Origin: Tagaea sp. CACIAM 22H2
Lineage (GTDB): Bacteria; Pseudomonadota; Alphaproteobacteria; CACIAM-22H2
Length of the DNA: 37,885 nt
Reading direction: 5' to 3'
NCBI GenBank assembly: GCA_014444615.1
Contig: PVXE01000041.1
Span: forward strand, 1-37,885
This document shows positions 15,131 to 23,587 of the stretch, in pieces. The stretch's first letter is position 1. Every line of letters begins with the position of its first letter. The position numbers and the translations under genes were made by a program. Under the pieces are notes generated by a model. The model saw only the letters and a list, made by a program, of their open reading frames with translations. It ran no database searches and was not told where the DNA came from.

Positions 15131-16029
15131 TCCAAACGCGCCACGCGCTTGGCGATCCAGCCCGAAGCACCCGCCGTCGGCACGGCGACCAGCAGCCATT
15201 CCGCGGTGTTCTCCACCACGATCGCCTGATGCGTGCCGGCGCGTAGCGCGCCCAATACCGAACAATCGGTCGAGGCGCAGCGGCGCAGATTGACGTTGCC
15301 GGTTCCTTGAACGGTCAAGCGGCGCGGTTCGGGCACGACCGTCGGCGCGCGCCGCAACGGTGCTGCGGGGCCGCGCAACGCGGGCGCCGTGCCGCCGGCG
15401 GCAAGGGTCAAATCGCGCGAACCTTCCAGCGGCACGGCAAAGGGGAACGGCCCCATCGGGGCGAGAATGTCGAGTTTCGCGTCGGCGCAGCGTGGCACAT
15501 GCGCGATCGCCACGCGCGCGCGCCAGCCGGCGCGGCCGAGATTGGGATGGACGTTGCGCGCGATATCCGGGCGCTGCCCGTCGACGGCGGGTGTCGCGAT
15601 CACGCGCCCGCAAATCGCGATCGCAACGAACGCGGCGCGCGCGCCCAAATCGCTGTCGCCCGCCCAGCCCGAAATCTCGATCACATCGCCATCATTCAAG
15701 GCGCGCGACGGCAGCGGCTCCTCCGTCGTCAGCATCACATTTTCGATCTTGCCCGCGGCACCCCGCGCGCGTTGCCACGTGTCGAGCGCATAGCCCGGCG
15801 GCAAGCTATCGACCGAGATCGGCCCGCTCGGCGCGGGCGGCGGCGCCGTTGCCGCGACCGGTGCTGGTGCGGGTGTCGCGGTCGTTTGCGCTGGCGAGGG
15901 GGGTGTCGGGGCCGGTGCCGACGCTTGCGGCGCCGGCGGTGTTGGCGTGAAGGAGACGAATAGGCTTGCCCCGCCGGCCGCGATCAAAATCGCGCCCGCC
16001 AGAACAAGCCAGATCGTCCCGCCGCGCAT
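15127..16029 (-). CDS. membrane-anchored SH3-domain protein
   Basis: A 300-aa protein starting at the ATG at 16029. An N-terminal hydrophobic helix (residues about 5-27, IWLVLAGAILIAAGGASLFV) is followed by a Pro/Ala/Thr-rich linker (about 30-72), a central beta-rich region of unknown fold with a block about EISGWAGDSDLGARAAFVAI, and a C-terminal bacterial SH3 domain (about 240-300: VNLRRCASTDCSVLGALRAG, then EWLLVAV and GWIAKRVARLD). It is probably periplasmic, anchored by the helix. Bacterial SH3 domains often bind peptidoglycan or peptides. It ends 2 bases before the Ldh_2 stop side of the same-strand operon, so it is likely the last gene downstream of the Ldh_2 and TPP-enzyme genes. Confidence 0.8.
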   Translation of the reverse strand: MRGGTIWLVLAGAILIAAGGASLFVSFTPTPPAPQASAPAPTPPSPAQTTATPAPAPVAATAPPPAPSGPISVDSLPPGYALDTWQRARGAAGKIENVMLTTEEPLPSRALNDGDVIEISGWAGDSDLGARAAFVAIAICGRVIATPAVDGQRPDIARNVHPNLGRAGWRARVAIAHVPRCADAKLDILAPMGPFPFAVPLEGSRDLTLAAGGTAPALRGPAAPLRRAPTVVPEPRRLTVQGTGNVNLRRCASTDCSVLGALRAGTHQAIVVENTAEWLLVAVPTAGASGWIAKRVARLD

Positions 16030-16031
16030 GT

Positions 16032-17090
16032 TCAGGCGAGATAGGTTTTCGCGTCGATGCCGTAATCGCGCGCGATATCGGCCAGCAGCTTCCACGTGCC
16101 GTCGTCGATCGGGAAGGTGACGGCGCGCTTGCCGCGCGAGGCGAGTTCGGGCTCGCCCGGCAGCAGCACGTCGTCGGTGCCGCGCTTGGGGCTGGCTTTC
16201 AGCCAAGCTTCCATACGGTCGGCTTCGGCGGTCATCGTGTCTTCAGTGCCGAGCGCTGCGGGATCGATCGCGACGCCGATGCAGTTATTCACGATACGCT
16301 TCAGATGCGGCTGCAACGTCGCGATCGTCTGTCCGCCGCCCAACGCGCCCGCGAACATCTCCATCATCACCGACAGCGCATAGCCTTTATGGTCGGCCAT
16401 GGTCAGCAACGCGCCCATCGGATCGGTGAACATCGTCGCGGGATCGGTGCTGGGCTTGCCTTCGGCGTCGATGATCAGGCCTTCGGCGATGCGCTCGCCT
16501 TTGTTGAGCGAGACGCGGATCTTGCCCACGGCCACGCGGCTGGTCGCCATATCGGCGACGACCGGCGGTTTGCCCTTGCGCGGGAAGCCCAGGCAGATCG
16601 GATTGGTGCCGAGCCGCGCATCGCGCCCGTTATGCGGCGCGACCTTCGCGTCCACGCCCACGACGTCGACCAGGAAGATCGACGCGAGGCCTTGTGCGGC
16701 ACAACGCTCCGCCCAGGCGCCGATGCGCCCGATATGATGCGTCTCGCGCAAGGCGAGAACGGCGGCACCCGATTTCTTCGCCTTGGCGCACAGCATGTCG
16801 GTCGCCTGCGCCATGATTGTCTGGCCGTAGCCGCGATTGCCTTCGACGACCAGCGTAGCGGCGGTTTCGGCGACGATCTTGGGCGTGGCACCCACATTCA
16901 TCGTGCCCGCGCGCACCATGTCGATATAAAGCGGCAGCATCGACACGCCATGCGAGTCGTGGCCGGTGAGATTGGCGTCGACGAGATTTTCGCCGAGGCC
17001 CCGCGCTTCGGATTCCGGCGAGCCGCTCGCCATCGCGATCGCCGCGACCAGATCGACCGCGCGTTTCGGCGTGATGTTTACGCTACCCAT
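16032..17090 (-). CDS. Ldh_2-family malate/L-lactate-type dehydrogenase
   Basis: A 352-aa NAD(P)-dependent 2-hydroxyacid dehydrogenase of the Ldh_2 family, which is unrelated to ordinary malate and lactate dehydrogenases. Family marks: LVDANLTGHDSHGVSMLPLY near residue 36 (the DSHG catalytic His region), ALRETHHIGRIGAWAERCA near 118, APHNGRDARLGTNPICLGFP near 158 and ADHKGYALSVMMEMFAGALG near 236. Members reduce 2-oxoacids such as oxaloacetate, pyruvate, 2,3-diketogulonate or sulfopyruvate; the substrate cannot be assigned. Its start lies inside the TPP-enzyme gene (13-base overlap), so the two proteins are probably made together and may act in one short pathway. Confidence 0.88.
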   Translation of the reverse strand: MGSVNITPKRAVDLVAAIAMASGSPESEARGLGENLVDANLTGHDSHGVSMLPLYIDMVRAGTMNVGATPKIVAETAATLVVEGNRGYGQTIMAQATDMLCAKAKKSGAAVLALRETHHIGRIGAWAERCAAQGLASIFLVDVVGVDAKVAPHNGRDARLGTNPICLGFPRKGKPPVVADMATSRVAVGKIRVSLNKGERIAEGLIIDAEGKPSTDPATMFTDPMGALLTMADHKGYALSVMMEMFAGALGGGQTIATLQPHLKRIVNNCIGVAIDPAALGTEDTMTAEADRMEAWLKASPKRGTDDVLLPGEPELASRGKRAVTFPIDDGTWKLLADIARDYGIDAKTYLA

Positions 17091-18781
17091 TCGCTCACCG
17101 GTGCCTTTGCTTCGTGGAGGGGTTGGCAGACGACGTCGACCAAGGTCGGGCCGCCATATTCGAACGCCGCTTTCAAGGCAGGCTTCAACGCGGCCGGATC
17201 TTCCACGCGCCAGGCCTTCAGCCCGAAAGCCTCGGCCACGCGCGCGTGATCGGTGCGCTGGAAGTCGACGGAGAAATAGCGCCCGCCATAGCCCGAACGC
17301 TGCCCGGCCTTGATCCAGCCATAGACGGCGTTGGACACGACGACGAGCGTCACGGGCAGGTTCAAACGCGCGATGGTTTCCATCTCGCCGCAAGCGAAAC
17401 CGAAACTGCCGTCGCCCATCACGGCGACGCATTTGCTTTGCGGCCGGCCGATCGCCGCACCCACGACGGCGGGCAGCGAATAGCCCAAGGCGCCATGCGC
17501 GCGATTCGACACGAACCAGCGCCCGGCGCGGCGCTTGGGATAGAAGGCCGAGAAATAGGGGCAAGGCGTGCCGGGATCGGCGACGATCACCGCGTCCTCG
17601 GGCAACAGGCTTGCCATCGTCGCGACCAAACGCTCGGGTTTGATCGGTGTATCGTCGGATTGGGCAAGCTGGCGGAATGCCGCTTCGCGTTCCAGGCGCG
17701 TTTGCGCCACTCGGCCCGGCGCGCCCAGGTCGGGTGCGCGTGAAAGCTTCGCGAGTTCGCCCACCAAGGCCGCAAGGCCCAGCCGCGCGTCGCCGATCAT
17801 CGCCGCTTCGGTCGGATAAATCGCGCCGATCACGCCGGGATCGATATCGAGATGCACGATGCGCGTCCCCTTTGCCGGGAAGCGCCAGCGTTCGGTGGTG
17901 ACCGACCCCGCACGGCAGCCGACGAAGAAAACGAGATCGGCGCCTTCGACCAAGGCGCGTGTCGACAACGTGCCGCCGTTCGAGCCGACGACGCCCACGC
18001 TCAACGGATGTGAATCCGGCAAGGCGCCTTGGCCCGAAATCGTCGTCGCGACCGGCATGCCGAGTATTTCGGCCACGCGTGCCAATTCGTCATGCGCGTT
18101 TGAAATCACCACGCCGCCGCCGACGATGCACACGGGCCGCACGGCTTTGGCGAGCGCTTCGGCGCATTTCTTCACGTCGGCCGGATCGGGCCCGACGCGC
18201 GAGGCCGGGAACACGCCGTAGCGCGCATCGCCCTGCACGTCGTTTTCGTCAACCGCATCCTTCTGCACGTCGTAGGGCAAGCCCAGATGCACCGCACCGG
18301 GCCGTCCCGTCGTCGCCTCGCGAAACGCGCGGCGCAGGATGTTGGGAATATCGGCCGCGCGGTCGATGACCTTGTTCCATTTCGAGATCGGGCGGAACAA
18401 AGCTTCCTGGTCGAGCTCGGTCAGCGTGTATTTGCCCCGGCTCGACACCGAGATGTCGGTGGTGACGGCCAGCATCGCGACCGAGCTTTCATTCGCTTCG
18501 GCGACGGCCGGCAGAATATAGGTGGCCCCGCCGCCCGACGGGCCTTCGCACACGCCGACCTTGCCGGTCACGCGCGCATAGGTGTCGGCCATATACCCGG
18601 CCGAGCGCTCGTCGCGCGTCAGAATATGTTTGATGCCGTGGCCGCCCGGCCCGCCCAAGCGCGCGAGCGCGTCGTAGAGCGGCAAGGACGTATCGCCGCA
18701 AAGACCGAAAACCGTGTCCACGCCATGCGCCGTCAGAAGCTTCACGAAAGCTTCCGCACCCGAAAGCCGATTATCCGTCAA
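17078..18781 (-). CDS. thiamine-pyrophosphate enzyme, acetolactate synthase-like
   Basis: A 567-aa TPP-dependent enzyme with the usual three domains. The N-terminal pyrimidine-binding domain carries the activating Glu in LTRDERSAGYMADTYARVTG (about residue 50) and the GPSGGGATYILPAV loop. A central domain (about 195-330) follows. The C-terminal PP-binding domain has GDGSFGFACGEMETIARLN ending in VVSNAVYGW (about 438-470). The start is TTG: GGAGGAG lies 7 bases upstream, and the family N-terminus (SGAEAFVKLLTAHGVDTVFG) begins there. A frame stays open far upstream, but opposite the antiporter gene. It is more likely a 2-oxoacid decarboxylase or carboligase than a biosynthetic acetolactate synthase, since no small subunit is nearby. 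Confidence 0.88.
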   Translation of the reverse strand: MTDNRLSGAEAFVKLLTAHGVDTVFGLCGDTSLPLYDALARLGGPGGHGIKHILTRDERSAGYMADTYARVTGKVGVCEGPSGGGATYILPAVAEANESSVAMLAVTTDISVSSRGKYTLTELDQEALFRPISKWNKVIDRAADIPNILRRAFREATTGRPGAVHLGLPYDVQKDAVDENDVQGDARYGVFPASRVGPDPADVKKCAEALAKAVRPVCIVGGGVVISNAHDELARVAEILGMPVATTISGQGALPDSHPLSVGVVGSNGGTLSTRALVEGADLVFFVGCRAGSVTTERWRFPAKGTRIVHLDIDPGVIGAIYPTEAAMIGDARLGLAALVGELAKLSRAPDLGAPGRVAQTRLEREAAFRQLAQSDDTPIKPERLVATMASLLPEDAVIVADPGTPCPYFSAFYPKRRAGRWFVSNRAHGALGYSLPAVVGAAIGRPQSKCVAVMGDGSFGFACGEMETIARLNLPVTLVVVSNAVYGWIKAGQRSGYGGRYFSVDFQRTDHARVAEAFGLKAWRVEDPAALKPALKAAFEYGGPTLVDVVCQPLHEAKAPVSEWVA

Positions 18782-18834
18782 AGTCTTGCTCCTCCCCCGA
18801 AGCCCCGGAGTGGGGCATGGGGCGGGTGCGGCTG

Positions 18835-20553
18835 TCAATCGGGTGCGGCTTGCGCGCGCGCGAATTCCGCGGCGCGGCGCGTTTCGATCCGGTGCAGCGC
18901 GGTCTCGCGCGGCAGGCCCAATTGGTCGAGCGTTTGGCGGGCCAGCGCCAATCCCGATTCGATCGCTTCGGGCACGGGATCGGCCACGTTCAACGCGCGC
19001 AATTCCTGCGCATGCGCGGTATCGCGCGCGCGGGCCAGCACCGGCAATTGCGGCCAGTATTGGCGCACCGTGCGCGCGGCGCGCGACGCAGCCTGGGGAT
19101 CGTCGATCGTTACGACCACGGCGGCGGCGGAATCGGCACCCGCTTTGCGTAGCATCGCCGCGCGCGTCGCATCGCCGAAGATCACGCGGCCTTTTGGCGC
19201 ATCGGCGCGCGCGAACGCGGCGGGGTCGGCGTCGATCGCCGTCCAGGCGATTTCCTGCTCGTCGAGCGCGCGCGCGACGACGCGGCCGACGCGCCCGAAG
19301 CCCAGCACGATCGTGTGGCCTTCGGGCGCGCCATCGACGGGACTGTCCGGGGCGGCGGGCGCGGCGCGCAGCGCGCGGCCCAGCGTGTCGAGACCCGGCA
19401 AGGCCGCCATCGACAAGGTCGCGACCAGCAGCATGAAGCGGCCGATCTCGGCGTCCAGCGCGCCCGCGAAGATCGCCGCCCCCAGCACGACGAAGGCGAA
19501 TTCGCCGGCCGGCCCCATCAGCAAGCCGGCATGCAACGCGCGCGCGGGCGGCAAGCCTGCGCCGCGTGCCAGCGCGAACACGATCGCGGTCTTCAACGCG
19601 ATCAGCCCCGCGACCGATAGCGGAATCGCCAGCGGCCAGCGCGCGATCAGCGCGAAATCGATGCCGATTCCCACCGACATGAAGAACAGGCCCATCAACA
19701 GGCCTTTGATCGGCTCGATATCGATTTCGACTTCGTGCCGGTATTCGCTTTCGCCCAGCATCACGCCCGCCAGGAACGCGCCGAGTGCCGGCGACAAGCC
19801 CGCCCAGCCGGTCCACGCGGCCGCCCCCATCGCGGTCAGCAGCGTGATCGCGAGAAAGGCTTCGCGCGCGCGCGTGGCGGCGGCGCGCGCGAAAAGCGGC
19901 CGCAGCAGCCAGCGGCCGATCGCGACGATTCCCGCCGCCGCCGCGAACGACACCGCCGCCGCAAGCCAAGGTTCGCCCGATCCGCCCGCCGCGCGTTCCA
20001 GCGCCACCAGTATCGGCACGACGGCGAGATCTTGGGCGAGCAGAATCGCGAAACAGAATTTGCCGATCGGGGCGCCCGTCTGGCCGCGTTCGGCCAGCGC
20101 GTGCATCACCATCGCGGTCGAGGAAAAGGCCAGCGCCACGCCGATCGCGAGAATGGCGGCGGGGCCGTTGCCGTAGCTCCATGCGACCGCGCCGATCGCG
20201 ATGCCGCAGACCGCGATCTGCGCGCCGCCCCAGCCGGCGACGGCCGCGCGCAAAGTCCACAAGCGGCGCAAGGAAAGCTCCAGCCCGATCGTGAACATCA
20301 GGAAGACGATGCCGAGTTCGGCGATCACGCGCACCGATGCGGGATCGCCGATCGTCGCATGCGCCAGCGGCGGAAACGCATCGGCCAAGCGCCCGATGCC
20401 GAACGGCCCGACCGCGATACCCGCCGCAAGGAAGCCGATCGCCGCGGGCACGCGCAACGCGCGCAAGGCCGGCACGACGATCCCCGCCGCGACGAGGAAG
20501 ACGAGCGCCTCGCGCAGGAACGGCAATTGTGCGGAATGCGCGCCGGTTTCCAT
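18835..20553 (-). CDS. KefB/KefC-type cation:proton antiporter (CPA2)
   Basis: A 572-aa monovalent cation:proton antiporter-2. About a dozen transmembrane helices occupy residues 10-395, with typical signatures GFLAAGIAVGPFGIG near 38, LGIVFLMFTIGLELSLRRLW near 80, FCFAILLAQDLAVVPILVAL near 167 (the QDxxVVP ion site) and LGAFLAGVMLGESEYRHEVE near 255. A C-terminal RCK/TrkA-N domain begins at HTIVLGFGRVGRVVARALDE (about 423) with the GxGxxG Rossmann motif and Asp at the end of strand 2 (AIDAD), suggesting NAD(H) or nucleotide gating. It probably exports K+ or Na+ in exchange for protons. It lies 51 bases after the anti-sigma gene, with a palindrome in between. Confidence 0.92.
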   Translation of the reverse strand: METGAHSAQLPFLREALVFLVAAGIVVPALRALRVPAAIGFLAAGIAVGPFGIGRLADAFPPLAHATIGDPASVRVIAELGIVFLMFTIGLELSLRRLWTLRAAVAGWGGAQIAVCGIAIGAVAWSYGNGPAAILAIGVALAFSSTAMVMHALAERGQTGAPIGKFCFAILLAQDLAVVPILVALERAAGGSGEPWLAAAVSFAAAAGIVAIGRWLLRPLFARAAATRAREAFLAITLLTAMGAAAWTGWAGLSPALGAFLAGVMLGESEYRHEVEIDIEPIKGLLMGLFFMSVGIGIDFALIARWPLAIPLSVAGLIALKTAIVFALARGAGLPPARALHAGLLMGPAGEFAFVVLGAAIFAGALDAEIGRFMLLVATLSMAALPGLDTLGRALRAAPAAPDSPVDGAPEGHTIVLGFGRVGRVVARALDEQEIAWTAIDADPAAFARADAPKGRVIFGDATRAAMLRKAGADSAAAVVVTIDDPQAASRAARTVRQYWPQLPVLARARDTAHAQELRALNVADPVPEAIESGLALARQTLDQLGLPRETALHRIETRRAAEFARAQAAPD

Positions 20554-20580
20554 CGCGGGCGCGAACTTCGCATCAAGCGC

Positions 20581-20598
20581 CGGGATTGTACAATCCCG
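20581..20598. promoter_or_regulatory. perfect 18-base palindrome before the antiporter gene
   Basis: CGGGATTGTACAATCCCG is a gapless palindrome, 27 bases upstream of the antiporter ATG and 6 bases past the end of the anti-sigma gene. No T-run follows on either strand, which argues against a terminator. A dimeric-repressor operator for the antiporter is the most natural reading. Confidence 0.55.
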
Positions 20599-20604
20599 AT
20601 CGCG

Positions 20605-21402
20605 TCAGTCTTTGCGGTCCTCGATCAGCGCGGCGTAAACGCGCTTGGCGACCGGCAACAGCGTGTCGCGCGGCGATTCCGACAGTAGCGCGTAGCCGAA
20701 CTTGCCTTCTTGCCAATAGAACATCGACACGCCGTTCGATTCCTGGAACCGGAACGACGTCTGGCGCGCCTCGGTCTCGCTGCACACGTAAAGCGTCAGG
20801 CGTTTGCCGTCGCGCGTTTCATACATGAATTGCGCGGCCGGGCCCGACCCACCGGGCAGCAGGCGCCCGCCGACCAGCGTGAAGCCATAGGTATCGAGGC
20901 GCGGCACGATCAGCTTCGTGCCCAAACGCCGCGACAACCAATTGACCAGATGTTCCTCCTCGCTCGCCGGGACTTCGACCGGGTGGCGCACTTCGGCGAC
21001 GTAAAGCCGGTGTGCGGCGACGGCGGGCGGCGGAATATCGGCCAGGACCGTATCGGCGGGTGCGGCGGCGGCGGGAACGGGCGGGGGTGCGAATTCGCGC
21101 GCCAGCGTGAAACCCAGCCCCAGGCCGATCGCTAGCATGGCAGCACTGGCCGCGATCGCCATGGGGAAGCGGCGTCCGGCTTGCGGCCGCGCGCGCGCGG
21201 CGGCGATCAGATGCTGGGGGATTTCCTCCTCCAGCACATGGGCCGTGGCGCCGCGCAACGCGACGATATCGGCCAGATCCGCGCGCACGCGCTGCGCCAA
21301 GGCGGGATCGGCGGCGAGCCAGGCATCCACCTCCGCGTGTTCGGCCGGGGTCAAACGCCCGTCCACATAGCGCAGCAATTTGTCTTCCATGTTGTCGGTC
21401 AT
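20605..21402 (-). CDS. membrane anti-sigma factor
   Basis: A 265-aa single-pass membrane protein. A single anti-sigma helix bundle occupies residues about 5-70 (DKLLRYVDGRLTPAEHAEVD ... EIPQHLIAAA), a transmembrane helix follows (about 80-103, PMAIAASAAMLAIGLGLGFT), then a Pro/Ala linker and an extracytoplasmic domain containing EEEHLVNWLSRRLGTKLIVP, YGFTLVGGRLLPGGSGPAAQ, FMYE, and FYWQEGKFGYALL. The last blocks match the corresponding part of the anti-sigma protein at 9626-10678, so the two are paralogues, this one with a single N-terminal domain. No zinc motif is visible. The start overlaps the sigma stop (ATGA), giving tight coupling. Confidence 0.87.
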   Translation of the reverse strand: MTDNMEDKLLRYVDGRLTPAEHAEVDAWLAADPALAQRVRADLADIVALRGATAHVLEEEIPQHLIAAARARPQAGRRFPMAIAASAAMLAIGLGLGFTLAREFAPPPVPAAAAPADTVLADIPPPAVAAHRLYVAEVRHPVEVPASEEEHLVNWLSRRLGTKLIVPRLDTYGFTLVGGRLLPGGSGPAAQFMYETRDGKRLTLYVCSETEARQTSFRFQESNGVSMFYWQEGKFGYALLSESPRDTLLPVAKRVYAALIEDRKD

Positions 21403-21947
21403 TTTATCACCTTCAGCCGCGCGCGCGGAGCGTCTTCGCGCAGCCGCGCACGGGCGCGCGACAAACGCGACATGACCGTTCCGACGGGCACGTCCAGGAT
21501 TTTCGCGGCGTCCTCGTAGGCGAGGCCTTCCAGCCCCACGAGCAGCACCACCGCGCGTTGGTCTTCACCCAGCGTCGCGACGCGATCCAAGATTTCGCGC
21601 GCCGCGAGTCTTTCGTGTTGATCGGCTTGCGTGCCGTCGCGCAAATCGTCGTAGTCGAGCGTCACCGGCGAACGCGCCTTCTTGCGCGCCTGGTTCGCGT
21701 TGATGTTGTGCATGATGGCGAACAGCCAGGCGCGCAGATCGCCGCCTTCGCGCCACAAATGCCAACGATCCAGCGCACGCGCGATCGTGTCGTGGACCAA
21801 ATCGTCGGCTTGGCCGCGCGATCCCGCCAGCGCACGCGCATAGCGGCGCAAACGCGGCAGGCAAGCGATGATCGCATCGCCGCGGGCTTGCGCGTCTTTG
21901 TCGCTCGGGTCGCTCAAAATGGGGGCCTTTGCATACTCGGTAAACAC
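21399..21947 (-). CDS. ECF RNA polymerase sigma factor
   Basis: A 182-aa ECF sigma factor. Region 2 spans about residues 28-95 (LPRLRRYARALAGSRGQADD, LVHDTIARAL, DLRAWLFAIMHNINANQARK) and region 4 spans about 120-172 (LGEDQRAVVLLVGLEGLAYE, then AKILDVPVGTVMSRLSRARA). It resembles the sigma factor at 10704-11249 but is not a recent duplicate. The start is given as GTG at 21947; the ribosome site is poor, and a TTG about 10 codons in is another option. The anti-sigma gene follows with a 4-base overlap, and the KefC-like antiporter may belong to the same transcript. Confidence 0.9.
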   Translation of the reverse strand: MFTEYAKAPILSDPSDKDAQARGDAIIACLPRLRRYARALAGSRGQADDLVHDTIARALDRWHLWREGGDLRAWLFAIMHNINANQARKKARSPVTLDYDDLRDGTQADQHERLAAREILDRVATLGEDQRAVVLLVGLEGLAYEDAAKILDVPVGTVMSRLSRARARLREDAPRARLKVIK

Positions 21948-22037
21948 CGGCGGCGCGGGCCTATTCCCCCGCCGCGCATATCCTTCATTATGCGCCCAAT
22001 TTCGGGCGCGAATACAAGATGCAGCGTCAGGGATGTT

Positions 22038-22985
22038 TTATTGAGAATGGGCCAAAATCGTCCGCGCCGTTTCGGCGTCGCGCGCGATCTGGGTTTTGAG
22101 CGCGTCGAAGGACTCGAATTTGCGCTCCTCGCGCACGAAATCGACCAATTCGACGATCAGGCGCTTGCCGTAAAGATCGCCGGCGAAATCGAACAGATGC
22201 GCTTCCAAGCGCGGGGCGGGATCGCCCCCCGCCGTCGGCCGAATCCCGATATTCGCAACGCCGTTCACGGGTTTGGCGGCGGCCCCCTTCACGCGCACGG
22301 CATAAACGCCAAGCTTGGGCGGCATGTAAGGCCCCAGCGCGATATTCGCCGTGGGAAAGCCGATCGTGCGGCCGCGCTGGTCGCCCTTGCGCACGCGCCC
22401 GTCGATGGCGAAGTTGCGGCCCAGAATACGCGCGGCGGCTTTGGGATCGCCGCCCTTCAACGCTTCGCGCACGGCGGTGGAGGAGAAGACGAGCGCTTCC
22501 CCGCCGCTGTCGTCGCGCGCCGCCGGCACGATGGCGGCGTCGGCCCCCTGCGCGCGCATATCCGCGATTAAAGTCTGCGCGTTGCCGCCGCGCCCCTTGC
22601 CGAACACGAAATCGTAACCGGCGACGACGCACGCAAGGCCCAAACCTTTCGCCAGTACGTCGCCGGCGAACGCGTCGGCGGTCATCGACGACAGGCGCTT
22701 GTCGAAGCGCAGCACGAAACAAAGATCCACGCCCAGATCGCGCAGCGCGTCGATCTTCAGATGCGGGCTCGCCAGCAGGAAGGGCGGCAGATCGGGTTTG
22801 AAGAAGCGGCGCGGATGCGGCTCGAACGTCACGATCGCGGCCGGCCGGCCGGCCTTGCGCGCGCGCGCGACCGCTTCGCCGATCACCGCCGCGTGGCCGC
22901 GATGCACGCCGTCGAAATTGCCGATGGCGGCGATGGCGCCGCGCGCCGCCGCGGGCAGCGAATTCCAATCGCGGTAAAGACGCAT
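22038..22985 (-). CDS. ribF: bifunctional riboflavin kinase/FAD synthetase
   Basis: A 315-aa RibF that phosphorylates riboflavin to FMN and adenylates FMN to FAD. The N-terminal adenylyltransferase domain (about 1-185) has GNFDGVHRGHAAVIGEA near residue 22, FEPHPRRFFKP near 54 and the late FSSTAVREAL motif near 168. The C-terminal riboflavin kinase domain has RTIGFPTANIAL near 206 (PTAN binds metal and ATP) and LEAHLFDFAGDLYGKRLIVE near 259. Length is normal for the family. It starts 14 bases after the MaoC hydratase stop, so they share a transcript. Essential housekeeping flavin metabolism. Confidence 0.95.
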   Translation of the reverse strand: MRLYRDWNSLPAAARGAIAAIGNFDGVHRGHAAVIGEAVARARKAGRPAAIVTFEPHPRRFFKPDLPPFLLASPHLKIDALRDLGVDLCFVLRFDKRLSSMTADAFAGDVLAKGLGLACVVAGYDFVFGKGRGGNAQTLIADMRAQGADAAIVPAARDDSGGEALVFSSTAVREALKGGDPKAAARILGRNFAIDGRVRKGDQRGRTIGFPTANIALGPYMPPKLGVYAVRVKGAAAKPVNGVANIGIRPTAGGDPAPRLEAHLFDFAGDLYGKRLIVELVDFVREERKFESFDALKTQIARDAETARTILAHSQ

Positions 22986-22999
22986 GACGATCCGTTCGT

Positions 23000-23482
23000 T
23001 CAGTCGGCGGCCGTCGCCGTTTCGCGCGCGGGGCTGGGCGCCGCGCCGGGCTTGTTCGCGACCAGCACGACCGCTTCGCCCTCGACGACGGGTTTGTCGT
23101 CGACGCTGACGGTCGTGGTCAGCGTGCAGCGGCGTTTTTCCGGAATAAGCTCCTTCACCGTCGCGCGCGCGACCAGCGTATCGCCCGCGCGCACCGGCGC
23201 CTTGAAGCGCACCGACTGCGAAAGATAGATCGCCCCCGGCCCCGGCAATTTGGTGCCCAGCACGGTCGAGATGAACGACGCGGTCAACATGCCGTGGGCG
23301 ATGCGCCCCGAGAACGGCGTGCCTTGCGCGAAGACCTCGTTGATATGGACCGGGTTGTTGTCGCCGGTCACGCCCGCGAACAGCACGATATCCGTCTCGG
23401 TCAACGTGCGGGCGTAAACGGCGGTTTGGCCGACATAGAGATCTTCGAAGTAGAGGCCGTGCAGCTCGTCGTTCGTGCTCAT
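23000..23482 (-). CDS. MaoC-family (R)-enoyl-CoA hydratase
   Basis: A 160-aa hot-dog-fold protein. The hydratase 2 motif is FAGVTGDNNPVHINEVFAQG (Asp and His active pair) followed by RIAHGMLTASFISTVLG, as in PhaJ-like (R)-specific enoyl-CoA hydratases that link fatty acid oxidation with polyhydroxyalkanoate synthesis. The middle FKAPVRAGDTL block is also typical. The last 20 residues are a Pro/Ala tail. The ATG at 23482 gives a normal start; the frame remains open far upstream but that part is antisense to the Crp gene. It precedes ribF in an operon and diverges from the Crp/Fnr gene. Confidence 0.88.
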   Translation of the reverse strand: MSTNDELHGLYFEDLYVGQTAVYARTLTETDIVLFAGVTGDNNPVHINEVFAQGTPFSGRIAHGMLTASFISTVLGTKLPGPGAIYLSQSVRFKAPVRAGDTLVARATVKELIPEKRRCTLTTTVSVDDKPVVEGEAVVLVANKPGAAPSPARETATAAD

Positions 23483-23587
23483 ATCCGGGTCCAATCCCGC
23501 ATGGTATTGCGGCGCAATAAACGGCTTGCGACTATAGCCACCGCCCGGTGGAGCGGCAATCTTCCCCCGGAATAAAGGTAAAGCCCC

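Noticed and set aside
17078..18781. Assignment of the TPP enzyme as biosynthetic acetolactate synthase (ilvB).
   Set aside because: No ilvN or ilvC is nearby and the partner is an Ldh_2 dehydrogenase; the family is too broad for that name.
17078..20260. A continuous 1060-codon frame on the minus strand over the TPP-enzyme and antiporter genes.
   Set aside because: Only its C-terminal 567 codons resemble a protein family. The N-terminal part lies over the antiporter gene in a different frame and is Arg/Gly-rich nonsense typical of GC-rich shadow frames.
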